From positions 1 through 11,503 of the forward strand of contig JASFBJ010000096.1 of the NCBI GenBank assembly GCA_030149585.1: DNA of 11,503 nt, in the 5' to 3' direction. This DNA is from Desulfobacterales bacterium. GTDB taxonomy: Bacteria; Desulfobacterota; Desulfobacteria; Desulfobacterales; JASFBJ01. A model generated the notes under the pieces. That model had not been told where the DNA came from. It saw nothing but the letters and a program-made list of their open reading frames with translations, and searched no databases. Shown in pieces: positions 1-7,335 of the stretch (positions within the stretch are counted from its first letter, which is position 1; each line of letters opens with the position of its first letter). The position numbers and the translations under genes are program-made.

Positions 1-2
1 CA

Positions 3-107
3 ACAGGTGCCGCAGCAGATGCATTCAGTAATATTATCATGAGAATTCATGGGATGTATAATAGACCTGTTTTGCAGCTTAAATCAATATTTGATATATT
101 GATATAA
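3..107 (+). CDS. C-terminal end of an unidentified protein (partial)
   Basis: An open frame enters from the left edge and ends at a TAA stop at 105-107, leaving 34 codons. The visible peptide begins TGAAADAFSNIIMRIHGMYN and ends KSIFDILI. I do not recognise the family from this fragment. It is on the same strand as moaC, 68 bases upstream, so it may belong to the same operon, but no pathway can be assigned. The other two forward frames are broken by stops within the first 45 bases, which favours this one. The call rests only on an open frame of ordinary composition and could be wrong. Confidence 0.45.
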   Translation, partial: TGAAADAFSNIIMRIHGMYNRPVLQLKSIFDILI

Positions 108-175
108 AATTAGCTGTCTGATAAGTTGTTTTTATAAAATAATTATCCCTTCTCTAAACTTAAGGAAATCTATTT

Positions 176-676
176 ATGACAACGTCTTTTACACATATAG
201 ATGATAATGGTCAGGTACGAATGGTGGATGTTACTGCAAAAAAAAACTCAGAACGAATTGCAATAGCAAAAGGAGCAATATCTATGCAGCCCTCCACTTT
301 TTCCATGATTTATAATTTATCTTTAAAAAAAGGCAATGTTCTGGAAACCGCCCGCATAGCCGGAATCATGGGTGCAAAAAAAACAGCCGAACTGATTCCC
401 ATGTGTCACCCACTAAATTTGACCCATATCCAGGTGGATTTTCTTCCGAATAAAGAGACAAGCACAATCTGGATTGAAGCAATTATTAAAATTATTCATT
501 CAACCGGTGTGGAAATGGAAGCTTTGACGGCAGTCTCTGTCGCTGCTTTAACTATCTATGATATGTGTAAATCTCATGATCGGGCCATGACCATCTCTAA
601 TATACAGCTTATTAAAAAATCAGGTGGGAAGAGCGGCACCTTTATCAAGCAAATAAACGAGGCGGTTAGCGACTAA
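176..676 (+). CDS. moaC: Cyclic pyranopterin monophosphate synthase MoaC
   Basis: MoaC converts the MoaA product (3',8-cyclo-7,8-dihydro-GTP) into cyclic pyranopterin monophosphate, an early step of molybdenum cofactor synthesis in the cytoplasm. The 166-residue length is usual for the family (about 160). Family hallmarks seen are MVDVT at 16-20, ARIAGIMGAKKTAELIPMCH at 59-78, GVEMEALTAVSVAALTIYDM at 111-130 and KSGGKSG at 148-154. By alignment from memory with E. coli MoaC (offset +1), the catalytic lysines correspond to K52 and K132, with H78 and D129 also conserved. The ATG at 176 follows an AAGGA ribosome site at 162-166. The stop is one base before the mltA start, so the two are probably co-transcribed and translationally coupled. 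MoaC is needed for the molybdenum or tungsten enzymes common in anaerobes; no other moa gene is visible here. Confidence 0.97.
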   Translation: MTTSFTHIDDNGQVRMVDVTAKKNSERIAIAKGAISMQPSTFSMIYNLSLKKGNVLETARIAGIMGAKKTAELIPMCHPLNLTHIQVDFLPNKETSTIWIEAIIKIIHSTGVEMEALTAVSVAALTIYDMCKSHDRAMTISNIQLIKKSGGKSGTFIKQINEAVSD

Positions 677-677
677 A

Positions 678-1874
678 ATGAAAAAATTTTACCAAAATAA
701 GGGCATTGCTCTCCTGGCAGCAGTCCTTTTTCTCACAGCCTGCACCTTTGCCGGGCCCTCTAAAAGCCTGTTTTTAGAGCGCCTTGGTTTTGATCAATAC
801 CCCGATTTTTTTGATTACTGGTATTATGATAATCTGGAACACAGCATTCAAAAAAGCATCTCTTATTTACAACGCATACCACAAGACAGATTATTTTCTT
901 TTGATCAGGATCAATATGATGCTGCTCATCTGATTCGCTCTTTTGAAATTTTCAGTGAATTTATAAAAACCTGTCCCTCCAGGAGCGAGCTTCGCGATTT
1001 TATTGCAGCTAACTACCAGGTTTATCGCTCTGTGGGGCATAATTTTTCAGGAAAAGTCCTGTTTACCGGTTATTATGAACCTTTTTTACGGGGCAGCTAT
1101 AATAAAAGCAAAGCCTATCCCTATCCGGTTTACGCAATCCCAGGCGATCTGGTAAGCATTGACCTTGGTAAATTCGATTCCTCCTTGCAGGGAAAAAAAA
1201 TTATTGGTCGCCACATAGGCCAAACCATAATTCCCTACTATAATCGCAAAGAGATTACAGATTTGTCTAATTTTAAAAAAACAGCTCAACCACTGGCCTA
1301 TGTTGATAACCAGATTGATCTTTTTTTTCTTCAGATTCAAGGGTCAGGTAAAATCTTTATGGATAATGGTCAGGTTATAAATGTTCATTATCACTGCTCA
1401 AATGGCAGGTCATACCGCAGTATCGGTCAATTATTGATAAAAGAGGGAAAAATTCCCAGAGCCCTGATGTCCATGCAGAGTATTCGCCGATATTTAAAAG
1501 ATAATCCAGGGGAAATAGATCGTATTTTAAACTATAACCAAAGCTATGTATTTTTTAAAATTGAAGAAAAAGGACCTCTTGGTTCTCTAAATGTTCAATT
1601 AACACCAGGACGTTCTTTGGCCACTGACCGCCGCATTTTTCCTTTAGCAGCCCTGGCCTATCTGAAAACCAGAATCCCTTTAATTGACGGAGATGAAAAA
1701 ATTCACGACTGGGAAAATTTCAGCGGTTTTTTTATGAATCAGGATACAGGCGGGGCAATCAAGGGAACCGGGAGGGCTGATCTGTTTTTCGGCAGTGGCC
1801 CTTACGCTAAAACAGCCGCGGGCCACCTGCAGCATAATGGTCAACTCTATTTTCTTATCCTTAATAAAAATTGA
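678..1874 (+). CDS. mltA: Membrane-bound lytic murein transglycosylase A (MltA) lipoprotein
   Basis: MltA cleaves the MurNAc-GlcNAc bond of peptidoglycan to form 1,6-anhydro ends during cell-wall turnover, anchored to the inner face of the outer membrane. The N-terminus is a lipoprotein signal: KK, a hydrophobic stretch at 9-19 and lipobox LTAC with lipidated Cys22. Family motifs follow in order: GYYEP at 131-135, QIQGSG at 219-224, NGRSYRSIG at 242-250, and the C-terminal 3D domain with DTGGAIKG at 356-363 and RADLFFGSG at 366-374. The two conserved aspartates D356 and D368 lie where the catalytic aspartate of the family is expected. At 398 residues it is slightly longer than E. coli MltA (about 365). 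The start is one base after the moaC stop with only a weak GAGG upstream, suggesting translation coupled to moaC. It converges on the phosphofructokinase gene with a 12-base gap and no visible terminator. Confidence 0.94.
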   Translation: MKKFYQNKGIALLAAVLFLTACTFAGPSKSLFLERLGFDQYPDFFDYWYYDNLEHSIQKSISYLQRIPQDRLFSFDQDQYDAAHLIRSFEIFSEFIKTCPSRSELRDFIAANYQVYRSVGHNFSGKVLFTGYYEPFLRGSYNKSKAYPYPVYAIPGDLVSIDLGKFDSSLQGKKIIGRHIGQTIIPYYNRKEITDLSNFKKTAQPLAYVDNQIDLFFLQIQGSGKIFMDNGQVINVHYHCSNGRSYRSIGQLLIKEGKIPRALMSMQSIRRYLKDNPGEIDRILNYNQSYVFFKIEEKGPLGSLNVQLTPGRSLATDRRIFPLAALAYLKTRIPLIDGDEKIHDWENFSGFFMNQDTGGAIKGTGRADLFFGSGPYAKTAAGHLQHNGQLYFLILNKN

Positions 1875-1886
1875 ATTTATAAGTTA

Positions 1887-3992
1887 TCAGTTGGCCAGAG
1901 CATTTAACACCAGGGTAATAGGCCGATCTTCCTCGGTTTTGCCGGCAAATCGAATTGGACCCGGCTGTCTGAAATTATCTTCACCTGGAACAGCTGCCAG
2001 CCATTTCTCTCTTAATGCTTTAACAATTTGAAACGATACTGAATTTACATCAACCACACTTTTTTCAAGTACCAGAGCCAGCTTACCATTTCTCTCTTCG
2101 AGGTGCATAAGAGGCGCTATTGGAATGCCAATCGGCTGCCAAAGACTAAAATCTTTTTCCAGATTTTTTATGGCCGCCATTTGTCCTGTCGCGCCATTGG
2201 CAATCAGACTGAAAGCAGTCAATCCTAAATTATAGGTATAGTTGCAGTCAAAACAGGTGGGGTCATTACCGCGGCCGTCATAGCCGTAAAAATGTGCCTG
2301 AGTTTTAAATTTCGGCACTGATTTTGTATAAATTTTTTCAATCGGCGCCGGGATTTCCTGTGCCTTGGTAATCAAATCAGCCTTTTGCAAAGCAGTTTTT
2401 AAGGTTTTAAAAGAAAAAATATTTTCTCTGACCAGTAAAAACTCACCATTTATATAATTTTTAAACAAAACAGGCCCAACTTTTTCAGGGTCAAGATCCC
2501 CCTGTTTAAGAACCTTTTGAAAATAATCCTTTTTAATACCTGTTTTATATAATCCCTTTTCTTTTTTAATATTCAGATAATCTCTGACCAGCCCCATCAG
2601 GACTTTATCTGTTTCAACCAGGGAAAACTGAAAATTTCCATGACTATCCCTTTCCGTGAGCAATCCCTCCTGGAAAAAGCCTGGAATATCATTAAAAAGA
2701 TCATCATCGCGAGAGTTCCAGACAGTCATAATATTGGTTTCCCGGGAAGTTTTAGCCAGTCTGCGCAGGTATTCAAGTTTATCCTCTAAAATGGGAAAAG
2801 CTTCATGAAAATCAAGATCTTGAGTTTGATTATAATAAGCGATAATCGTGTTCAGTTTGATAATAAATACTTGTATTTCATTAATAAATTCTAAAATGCC
2901 TTCGGGAATTACTATTACCCCGTAATTTTTACCCACACCAGCCCGGCGAATGATAGCATTACAAATTACCCGCGACAAATGCCGCAAGGTCATGCCATAG
3001 GCAGTATAATCAATGATGCCCTGCTTTTTTGCCATAATAATTCGGTCCTGATCTATATATTCCGCCAGATCTTCACCTATAAGGGTCATATTGGCATGGG
3101 TCTGCAAAGCAACTTCCAGAGCCAGATGACTGGCTACCCGACCCATAACCTTGCAAATATGCCAGTATTTGACATCAGAACCGCTGTCTGTGCAAAGATT
3201 ACTGATCTCATTGGAAAACGCTCTGGCAGCTGTATGAAACCCAAATGAAATGGCACACAGGATATTTCCCTCTAAATCCTTAACCTGGATATCTCCATCT
3301 ATGGTTTTAGGAATACCTATGACCTGAATTTTATCATCGTAAAATTCTTCAGCCAGAAAAGCTGCATTGGTATTGGAATCATCTCCCCCCACAATAATCA
3401 AGGCATCCAGATTAAGGTTTTGGCAGGTCTTTTTTGAAAAAGCCATTTTTCTCCTGGAATCAATCTTGGTGCGCCCTGTTTTAATCATGGAAAATCCGCC
3501 AAGATTACGATAGGCATCAACCATCTTTGCAGTAATTTCCACGGTCTCATTTTCAATAATTCCATCAGGGCCCAATAAAAAGCCATATATTTTGGTTTTG
3601 GGATTAGCCTTTTTTGCTGCGTCAAAAAGTCCGCCGATAACGTTGTGGCCGCCGGGAGCAGGGCCGCCTGAAAAAACAATTCCAATATTTCGTTTTTTAT
3701 AATACTGCTTTTGCTGACCAGCTTTAAGTTTTGCAGCCTTGCTGATCAACTGTACCTTATGATTAATTATTTTAGGCAGCTTTTTTTTGGCCTCCCTGTC
3801 CACTGTAAAACCGTATTGATCAGTATCTGATAATATTGTCAAACCTGAAGAAAACACATCACAAATCGGAGGCTGATATCCTCGTCTTTCAACTATTTCC
3901 TTGTTTTCATTAGAAGTAGCTTTAACAGCTACTGGATTATTTAGCAGGTCCTCAATATTATCAGCTTTATTATCGGCCTTTTTTTGCGACAT
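1887..3992 (-). CDS. pfp: Pyrophosphate-type 6-phosphofructokinase (long PFP form)
   Basis: This enzyme interconverts fructose 6-phosphate and fructose 1,6-bisphosphate. The signature suggests pyrophosphate rather than ATP as phosphoryl donor, making the step reversible. In 701-residue numbering the motifs are FSGGPAPGGHNVIGG at 107-121, GGFSMIKTGRTKI at 165-177, GGDDSNTNA at 202-210, PKTIDGD at 228-234, KVMGRVASH at 281-289 and PEG at 363-365. GGDD, where ATP enzymes usually have GGDG, is the established PPi marker. A late block (GYDGRGNDPTCFDCNYTYNL at 570-589) matches the plant and spirochaete long PFP class. It is longer than the usual 540-620 residues, with about 100 residues before the first motif and extra sequence around 440-560. 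The ATG at 3992 is chosen because AGGAG lies 5 bases before it on the minus strand; an in-frame ATG at 4016 has that ribosome site inside its frame. It is monocistronic here, with a candidate promoter upstream. Confidence 0.93.
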   Translation of the reverse strand: MSQKKADNKADNIEDLLNNPVAVKATSNENKEIVERRGYQPPICDVFSSGLTILSDTDQYGFTVDREAKKKLPKIINHKVQLISKAAKLKAGQQKQYYKKRNIGIVFSGGPAPGGHNVIGGLFDAAKKANPKTKIYGFLLGPDGIIENETVEITAKMVDAYRNLGGFSMIKTGRTKIDSRRKMAFSKKTCQNLNLDALIIVGGDDSNTNAAFLAEEFYDDKIQVIGIPKTIDGDIQVKDLEGNILCAISFGFHTAARAFSNEISNLCTDSGSDVKYWHICKVMGRVASHLALEVALQTHANMTLIGEDLAEYIDQDRIIMAKKQGIIDYTAYGMTLRHLSRVICNAIIRRAGVGKNYGVIVIPEGILEFINEIQVFIIKLNTIIAYYNQTQDLDFHEAFPILEDKLEYLRRLAKTSRETNIMTVWNSRDDDLFNDIPGFFQEGLLTERDSHGNFQFSLVETDKVLMGLVRDYLNIKKEKGLYKTGIKKDYFQKVLKQGDLDPEKVGPVLFKNYINGEFLLVRENIFSFKTLKTALQKADLITKAQEIPAPIEKIYTKSVPKFKTQAHFYGYDGRGNDPTCFDCNYTYNLGLTAFSLIANGATGQMAAIKNLEKDFSLWQPIGIPIAPLMHLEERNGKLALVLEKSVVDVNSVSFQIVKALREKWLAAVPGEDNFRQPGPIRFAGKTEEDRPITLVLNALAN

Positions 3993-4034
3993 GGGATCTC
4001 CTTTTTTTTTGAGCATGGTTTTTCTATGAAATAT

Positions 4035-4064
4035 AAGGTAGCTTCATTTTATAAGGGGTGTCAA
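4035..4064 (-). promoter_or_regulatory. Candidate sigma-70 promoter for the phosphofructokinase gene
   Basis: Read on the minus strand, a perfect TTGACA (-35) at 4064-4059 is followed after 18 bases by TACCTT at 4040-4035, a weak -10 match (3 of 6). It lies about 45 bases before the ATG at 3992. The -35 is convincing and the -10 is not, so the exact start is uncertain. A run of nine A residues on the minus strand (4010-4002) lies just before the ribosome site. Confidence 0.4.
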
Positions 4065-4145
4065 GGATGAAAAACTTCTTAAAGGCCTTAAGATTTAGGC
4101 ATCCTTCAAATTTAGTTTACACTTTTTAGGTGTTGGTTCTTGCCT

Positions 4146-4209
4146 GGTTCCCATGCTCCAGCGTGGGAACCCTATGTGGTTTGCATTCCCACGCTGGAGC
4201 GTGGGAACG
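4146..4209. repeat. Paired REP-like palindromes in opposite orientation (BIME-like)
   Basis: Two palindromic units of 26 bases are visible. Unit A (4146-4171) folds with 11 stem positions, including one G-T pair, around a TCCA loop. Unit B (4184-4209) has a perfect 9-bp stem (TTCCCACGC with GCGTGGGAA) around TGGA. The reverse complement of B matches A at 22 of 26 positions, so the units are inverted copies separated by 12 bases. GTTCCCACGCTCCAGCGTGG-type palindromes of this kind recur between genes in many Proteobacteria and resemble REP elements mobilised by RAYT transposases. No such transposase lies in this window. The pair could also act as a transcription barrier. Confidence 0.7.
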
Positions 4210-4339
4210 AGAAATATTAATATAATTTGAAATACCTTTTCTTGTTTTTCAAAAAGGTTGTCAGAACCAGACTAAATATATTATAAGAATTAATTAAAAA
4301 AAATAAGTCTAATAAATTTAAATTCATGGAGAATTGTCA

Positions 4340-5209
4340 ATGCATTATGAAGGTAATATCATAAGACCACCCAGTGAGAGCAATAGTATATTATTACAAA
4401 TAACTATAGGCTGTTCCCACAATAAATGCTCGTTCTGCGGCGCTTATAAAGGTGAGCGGTTTAAAATAAAGCCGGATTCAATTATCATGGAAGATATTGA
4501 ATTTGCAGCAAACTACTGCAAGCGTCAAAGACGGGTATTTCTTTGCGATGGAGATGCCCTTATTATCCCCCAAAAAAGGCTCCTTAATATTTTAAAACAA
4601 GTTAAACGCAAACTGCCCTGGGTAACCCGTATCGGTACCTATGCCAATGCTAAAAGCCTGAAAATGAAAACTCTGGATGAATTAAAAGAGCTTAAAAAAT
4701 ATGGGCTGGGCATTGCCTATATGGGGCTGGAAAGTGGCGATGATATAACCTTGAAAAATGTAAATAAGGGCTATCTTTCAGAAACCATGATTCAGATGGG
4801 ACAAAAGGCCAAAGAAGCCGGGCTGAAATTGTCTATTACAGTTCTTTTGGGGCTGGCCGGGCCTGAGCGTTCTGAAATTCATGCAGTTGAAACAGGGCGT
4901 GTACTTTCAGCCATTGATCCGGATTATGTGGGAGCCTTGAGTTTGATGCTGATACCAGGCACTTTATTGCATACAGCTTATAAAGAGGGACGTTTTAAGC
5001 TGATAGGTTCCCTGGAGATGTTAAAAGAACTCAGAGAACTCTTTTTCCACACTAATTTACATAATGGCCTGTTTCATGCCAATCATGCTTCCAACTACCT
5101 GCCTGTTAGAGCCCGACTGCCAAAAGACAAGGAAAAGACTATTAAATTAATTGACCAGGCACTTGCCGGCAGGGTGGAATTAAAACCTGAATGGATGCGC
5201 GCCCTATAG
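4340..5209 (+). CDS. Stand-alone radical SAM protein of unknown substrate
   Basis: Radical SAM enzymes use a [4Fe-4S] cluster to cleave S-adenosylmethionine and start radical chemistry in the cytoplasm. Near the N-terminus is the cluster motif GCSHNKCSFCGAYK, with C25, C30 and C33, giving CX4CX2C spacing rather than the usual CX3CX2C. Other family features are FLCDGDALIIP at 67-77, YMGLESGDD at 127-135 (the GxExG-like strand that contacts SAM) and NHASNYLPVRARLPKDK at 248-264. The last recurs near the C-terminus of a group of uncharacterised bacterial radical SAM proteins related to the coproporphyrinogen oxidase/Elp3 fold. The 289-residue length matches a core domain without B12-binding or SPASM extensions. 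The ATG at 4340 has GGAG at 8-base spacing; an in-frame TTG at 4334 is too close to that site. There is no neighbour on the same strand that reveals a substrate. Confidence 0.85.
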   Translation: MHYEGNIIRPPSESNSILLQITIGCSHNKCSFCGAYKGERFKIKPDSIIMEDIEFAANYCKRQRRVFLCDGDALIIPQKRLLNILKQVKRKLPWVTRIGTYANAKSLKMKTLDELKELKKYGLGIAYMGLESGDDITLKNVNKGYLSETMIQMGQKAKEAGLKLSITVLLGLAGPERSEIHAVETGRVLSAIDPDYVGALSLMLIPGTLLHTAYKEGRFKLIGSLEMLKELRELFFHTNLHNGLFHANHASNYLPVRARLPKDKEKTIKLIDQALAGRVELKPEWMRAL

Positions 5210-5302
5210 TATATTTGAATAAATGAAAATCTATGGATATTTGACCGGACATTGGTTGACTCTGAATTACAACTTATGTTATTCAAAAAAAATAATTTAA
5301 TG

Positions 5303-5329
5303 CTTTCTATACGTTCTATACTTTCTATA
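5303..5329. repeat. Three tandem 9-bp repeats upstream of the lipoprotein gene
   Basis: CTTTCTATA, CGTTCTATA and CTTTCTATA follow one another without a gap at 5303-5311, 5312-5320 and 5321-5329. They end 5 bases before the AAGGAGG ribosome site of the lipoprotein gene. They could be a regulator-binding array or a repeat prone to slippage that changes promoter spacing. Function is unknown. Confidence 0.55.
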
Positions 5330-5349
5330 ATGATAAGGAGGATCTGATA

Positions 5350-6516
5350 ATGAAGGGTTTAAGAGTAATTATAACGGTTTTTATTTTATTTGCATTAGCA
5401 GCCTGTGCAACTCAGAGCCGGCAAACAACACCTTCAGCCGTACAGCAAACCCCGAGATTTTCAAATTTGAACCAGGGCGTTGATTATCTGGGAACTGCCT
5501 TAACAGAGGGATTAAAAGATATTGAGACACCAGGGCAAGTTTCTGAAAGTAATTCCTCTTATTCCCAGACAAGGGTGAATGAAGAAAAGCCTTTGACACC
5601 GGAAGAGCAAACCCGACTTAATGCTGGAAATGCCATGGATGATCTTGAACGGGAAATTGCTAAAAAAGAAGGCCGTGTTTATAAAGAACGTGAGCCCGCA
5701 ACGAAAAGAGTTAAATCAAAAGAGGAGTATACAACTCACAGTTCGACTAATATGGGAGCAGCGTCCCCCGGCACCGGCAAACCAATGGTTGTGGCTGTTG
5801 CTGATTTTATCAATGAAGACGGCAGGGTTTCCAAGCTGGGCCATTATATTTCCAGCAAACTAACTCCCTGTCTGGCCCGCTCCCAAAGATTTTCAGTGTT
5901 GGAGCGCGGACTTATTGAAAAGGTTATTGAAGAGCAGCATTTTCAGGTATCTCCTTTTGTGGACGAAGCTTCCACACAGAAATTCGGCAAGCTATTGGGC
6001 GCTGAAACAATTATTTCCGGCACCATAACTGAAATGGATAATATTTTTTATATTAATGCCAAGGCGATTGGCGTTACCCAGGGCAATCTCATTACCTCTA
6101 TGGATGTTGAGATAGATAAAACGGGCCGTATGGTAGCTCTTTACCGCACTGCATTGCCTAAACCGGTTAAGAAAAAAATTTTCAGACCTCGCATTTTCAG
6201 GGCCAAAGGTCTTGGGGTTCCATCTCCCAAATTTAAGAATCCAGCCCAGGCCAGGGCCATGGCAGGTCGGGCGGCCCAGGTAATTGCCATGCGCAATCTT
6301 ATCCAGGAAGTTCAGGGGGCTAAAATCAATTCCCAGACCACCATCAAAGATTTTATGACCGAAAGCGATTCAGTAAACCTTCAGGTTAACTCCCATATTC
6401 GGGGTGCCAGGATGATCAATAAAAAAATAATGCCTGATGGCACTGTAGAGGTGGAAATGGAAGTTGAGATGTCGGCAGAATTTTTTGAAAATCTTGATAA
6501 GATGCAAAATAATTAA
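5350..6516 (+). CDS. Outer-membrane lipoprotein with CsgG/FlgO-like and LPP20 (FlgP-like) domains
   Basis: The N-terminus is a lipoprotein signal (charged start, hydrophobic 6-18, lipobox LAAC, lipidated Cys19). A polar, low-complexity linker spans about 20-143. Residues 145-258 resemble the CsgG/FlgO-type domain: MVVAVADFINEDGRVSKLGH, then SSKLTPCLARSQRFSVLERG and AETIISGTITEMD, the usual beta-strand, helix and 'GTI' strand order. Residues 296-375 resemble LPP20: a helix rich in A and R (AQARAMAGRAAQVIAMRNLI), then INSQTTIKDFMTESD, IRGARM and DGTVEVEMEVEM. In Vibrio, FlgO and FlgP are separate outer-membrane lipoproteins needed for flagellar function; here both types seem joined in one 388-residue chain. 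No flagellar genes are nearby, so an envelope or secretion role is equally possible. The start is firm, with AAGGAGG at 5335-5341, 8 bases before the ATG. Confidence 0.8.
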   Translation: MKGLRVIITVFILFALAACATQSRQTTPSAVQQTPRFSNLNQGVDYLGTALTEGLKDIETPGQVSESNSSYSQTRVNEEKPLTPEEQTRLNAGNAMDDLEREIAKKEGRVYKEREPATKRVKSKEEYTTHSSTNMGAASPGTGKPMVVAVADFINEDGRVSKLGHYISSKLTPCLARSQRFSVLERGLIEKVIEEQHFQVSPFVDEASTQKFGKLLGAETIISGTITEMDNIFYINAKAIGVTQGNLITSMDVEIDKTGRMVALYRTALPKPVKKKIFRPRIFRAKGLGVPSPKFKNPAQARAMAGRAAQVIAMRNLIQEVQGAKINSQTTIKDFMTESDSVNLQVNSHIRGARMINKKIMPDGTVEVEMEVEMSAEFFENLDKMQNN

Positions 6517-6582
6517 CTAATATTTTTGCGGTTCCTATTTATTTCGACTGGAATATCTGAAAATTTCGGCCAAATATATCGA

Positions 6583-6617
6583 CTCACAAGGGTGATCCTG
6601 ATGATCAACCTTGTGAG
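6583..6617. terminator. Strong hairpin between convergent genes, probable bidirectional terminator
   Basis: CTCACAAGG (6583-6591) pairs with CCTTGTGAG (6609-6617). After one G-A mismatch, TGATC pairs with GATCA around a five-base CTGAT loop. The 14 paired positions make this one of the most stable structures in the window. It lies 66 bases after the lipoprotein stop and 33 bases beyond the universal stress protein stop. There is no U-tract directly after either side; a TTTTT run lies further on at 6641-6645 after a weak ATTC-atac-GAAT hairpin. Termination is therefore inferred from position. Confidence 0.5.
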
Positions 6618-6650
6618 CGTTGCAACGGTATTCATACGAATTTTTGACCC

Positions 6651-7121
6651 TTAATTAACGACCAAAACCGATATATCTTTAACAAGATTAAAAACTTTTT
6701 GTGAAATACTGCCCATGATGAATTCCTTAATTCCTGATAACCCTCTTCGCCCTATGACAATGGTATTATAACCGGATTCCGCTTCTTTAACGATATCCCT
6801 TGCAACACCCTTTTTTTTGATCTGTGTTTTTATAATTACGTTTTTTTCTTCAAATCCCGCAGCAATTAGTTTTTTTTGCGCTTTTTTCAGTGCGCTATTA
6901 ACCAGGCTCTTTTTTTTATCTTCAAGGGTACAAAAGGAGGTTTGTTGAGATTTAAAATATGGCGTTAATTCCGGGCTGTTCATATCGCAAAGGGTCGCAG
7001 AGTCCTGGGTTATATTAAATAATGTAATTTTATTATGTGTATCAAAAAAATTTACTATATATTCAACAGCACGCATAGCGTTTTCAGAATCATCAAATGC
7101 TATCAATATTTTATTATCCAT
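6651..7121 (-). CDS. Universal stress protein (UspA family), ATP-binding type
   Basis: This is a single-domain cytoplasmic Usp of 156 residues, a normal length. It opens with the typical strand MDNKILIAFDDSENAMRAVE (1-20). Near the C-terminus it carries the nucleotide-binding signature G-2x-G-9x-G-S as G124, G127, G137 and S138, followed by the last strand ISVLVVN. ATP-binding Usp proteins act as homodimers in stress survival or link nucleotide state to a partner; the partner here is unknown. AAGGAGG on the minus strand (7137-7131) supports the ATG at 7121. The chain is lysine-rich with several homopolymer runs (eight T on the plus strand near 6811 and 6908), which are prone to sequencing or replication slippage, but the frame is intact. 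It is transcribed away from the TetR-SulP cluster across a shared intergenic region. Usp genes often lie near anion transporters, but a functional link here is only inference. Confidence 0.92.
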   Translation of the reverse strand: MDNKILIAFDDSENAMRAVEYIVNFFDTHNKITLFNITQDSATLCDMNSPELTPYFKSQQTSFCTLEDKKKSLVNSALKKAQKKLIAAGFEEKNVIIKTQIKKKGVARDIVKEAESGYNTIVIGRRGLSGIKEFIMGSISQKVFNLVKDISVLVVN

Positions 7122-7300
7122 GGGTTACATCCTCCTTTAAGTGATTTAAATTTTATACAAAGCACATAAAACATACAGTTTATATTTTTTTATATATAAA
7201 TAGTGATTCCATATCATATGTGAAATGGAAGTGCAAACAGCATATAGTAGTCGTATATCATAAAATAACCGGATAATTATTTTTTTGCTCTATTTTTATC

Positions 7301-7330
7301 TTGACAAGGTTAAAAAGTGGATGTTAGTCT
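7301..7330 (+). promoter_or_regulatory. Candidate promoter of the TetR-SulP-receiver operon
   Basis: A perfect TTGACA -35 lies at 7301-7306, followed after 18 bases by TAGTCT at 7325-7330, a -10 with 3 of 6 matches. Predicted transcription would start near 7337, at the left edge of the operator palindrome, which is the usual layout for a self-repressing TetR gene. Confidence 0.45.
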
Positions 7331-7335
7331 CAAAA

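Larger units (their letters stand above)
3993..4339. other. Intergenic spacer between divergent pfp and radical SAM genes
   Basis: This stretch separates two divergently transcribed genes. It holds the candidate pfp promoter near its left end and a paired palindromic element at 4146-4209. The right part, about 4210-4326, is very AT-rich (many ATTAA and AAATA words) and would be expected to hold the promoter of the radical SAM gene, but I see no convincing -35/-10 pair there. I see no coding potential or RNA gene in the stretch. Confidence 0.6.

Noticed and set aside
83..103. Perfect 8-bp AT-only-like hairpin ATCAATAT-ttgat-ATATTGAT at the left edge as a terminator.
   Set aside because: It lies inside the last codons of the partial gene, is AT-rich and weak, and no U-tract follows directly.
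3993..4016. Upstream ATG at 4016 as the start of the phosphofructokinase gene.
   Set aside because: The strong AGGAG ribosome site lies inside this extension, 5 bases before the ATG at 3992, so the shorter form is the likely product.
5214..5287. TTTGAATAA/TTATTCAAA inverted repeat between the radical SAM and lipoprotein genes.
   Set aside because: The 9-bp AT-rich arms are 56 bases apart, which is easily produced by chance in this composition.
5326..5331. TATAAT as the -10 of the lipoprotein gene.
   Set aside because: Transcription would start inside the ribosome site at 5335-5341, and no -35 is present at 17 bases upstream.
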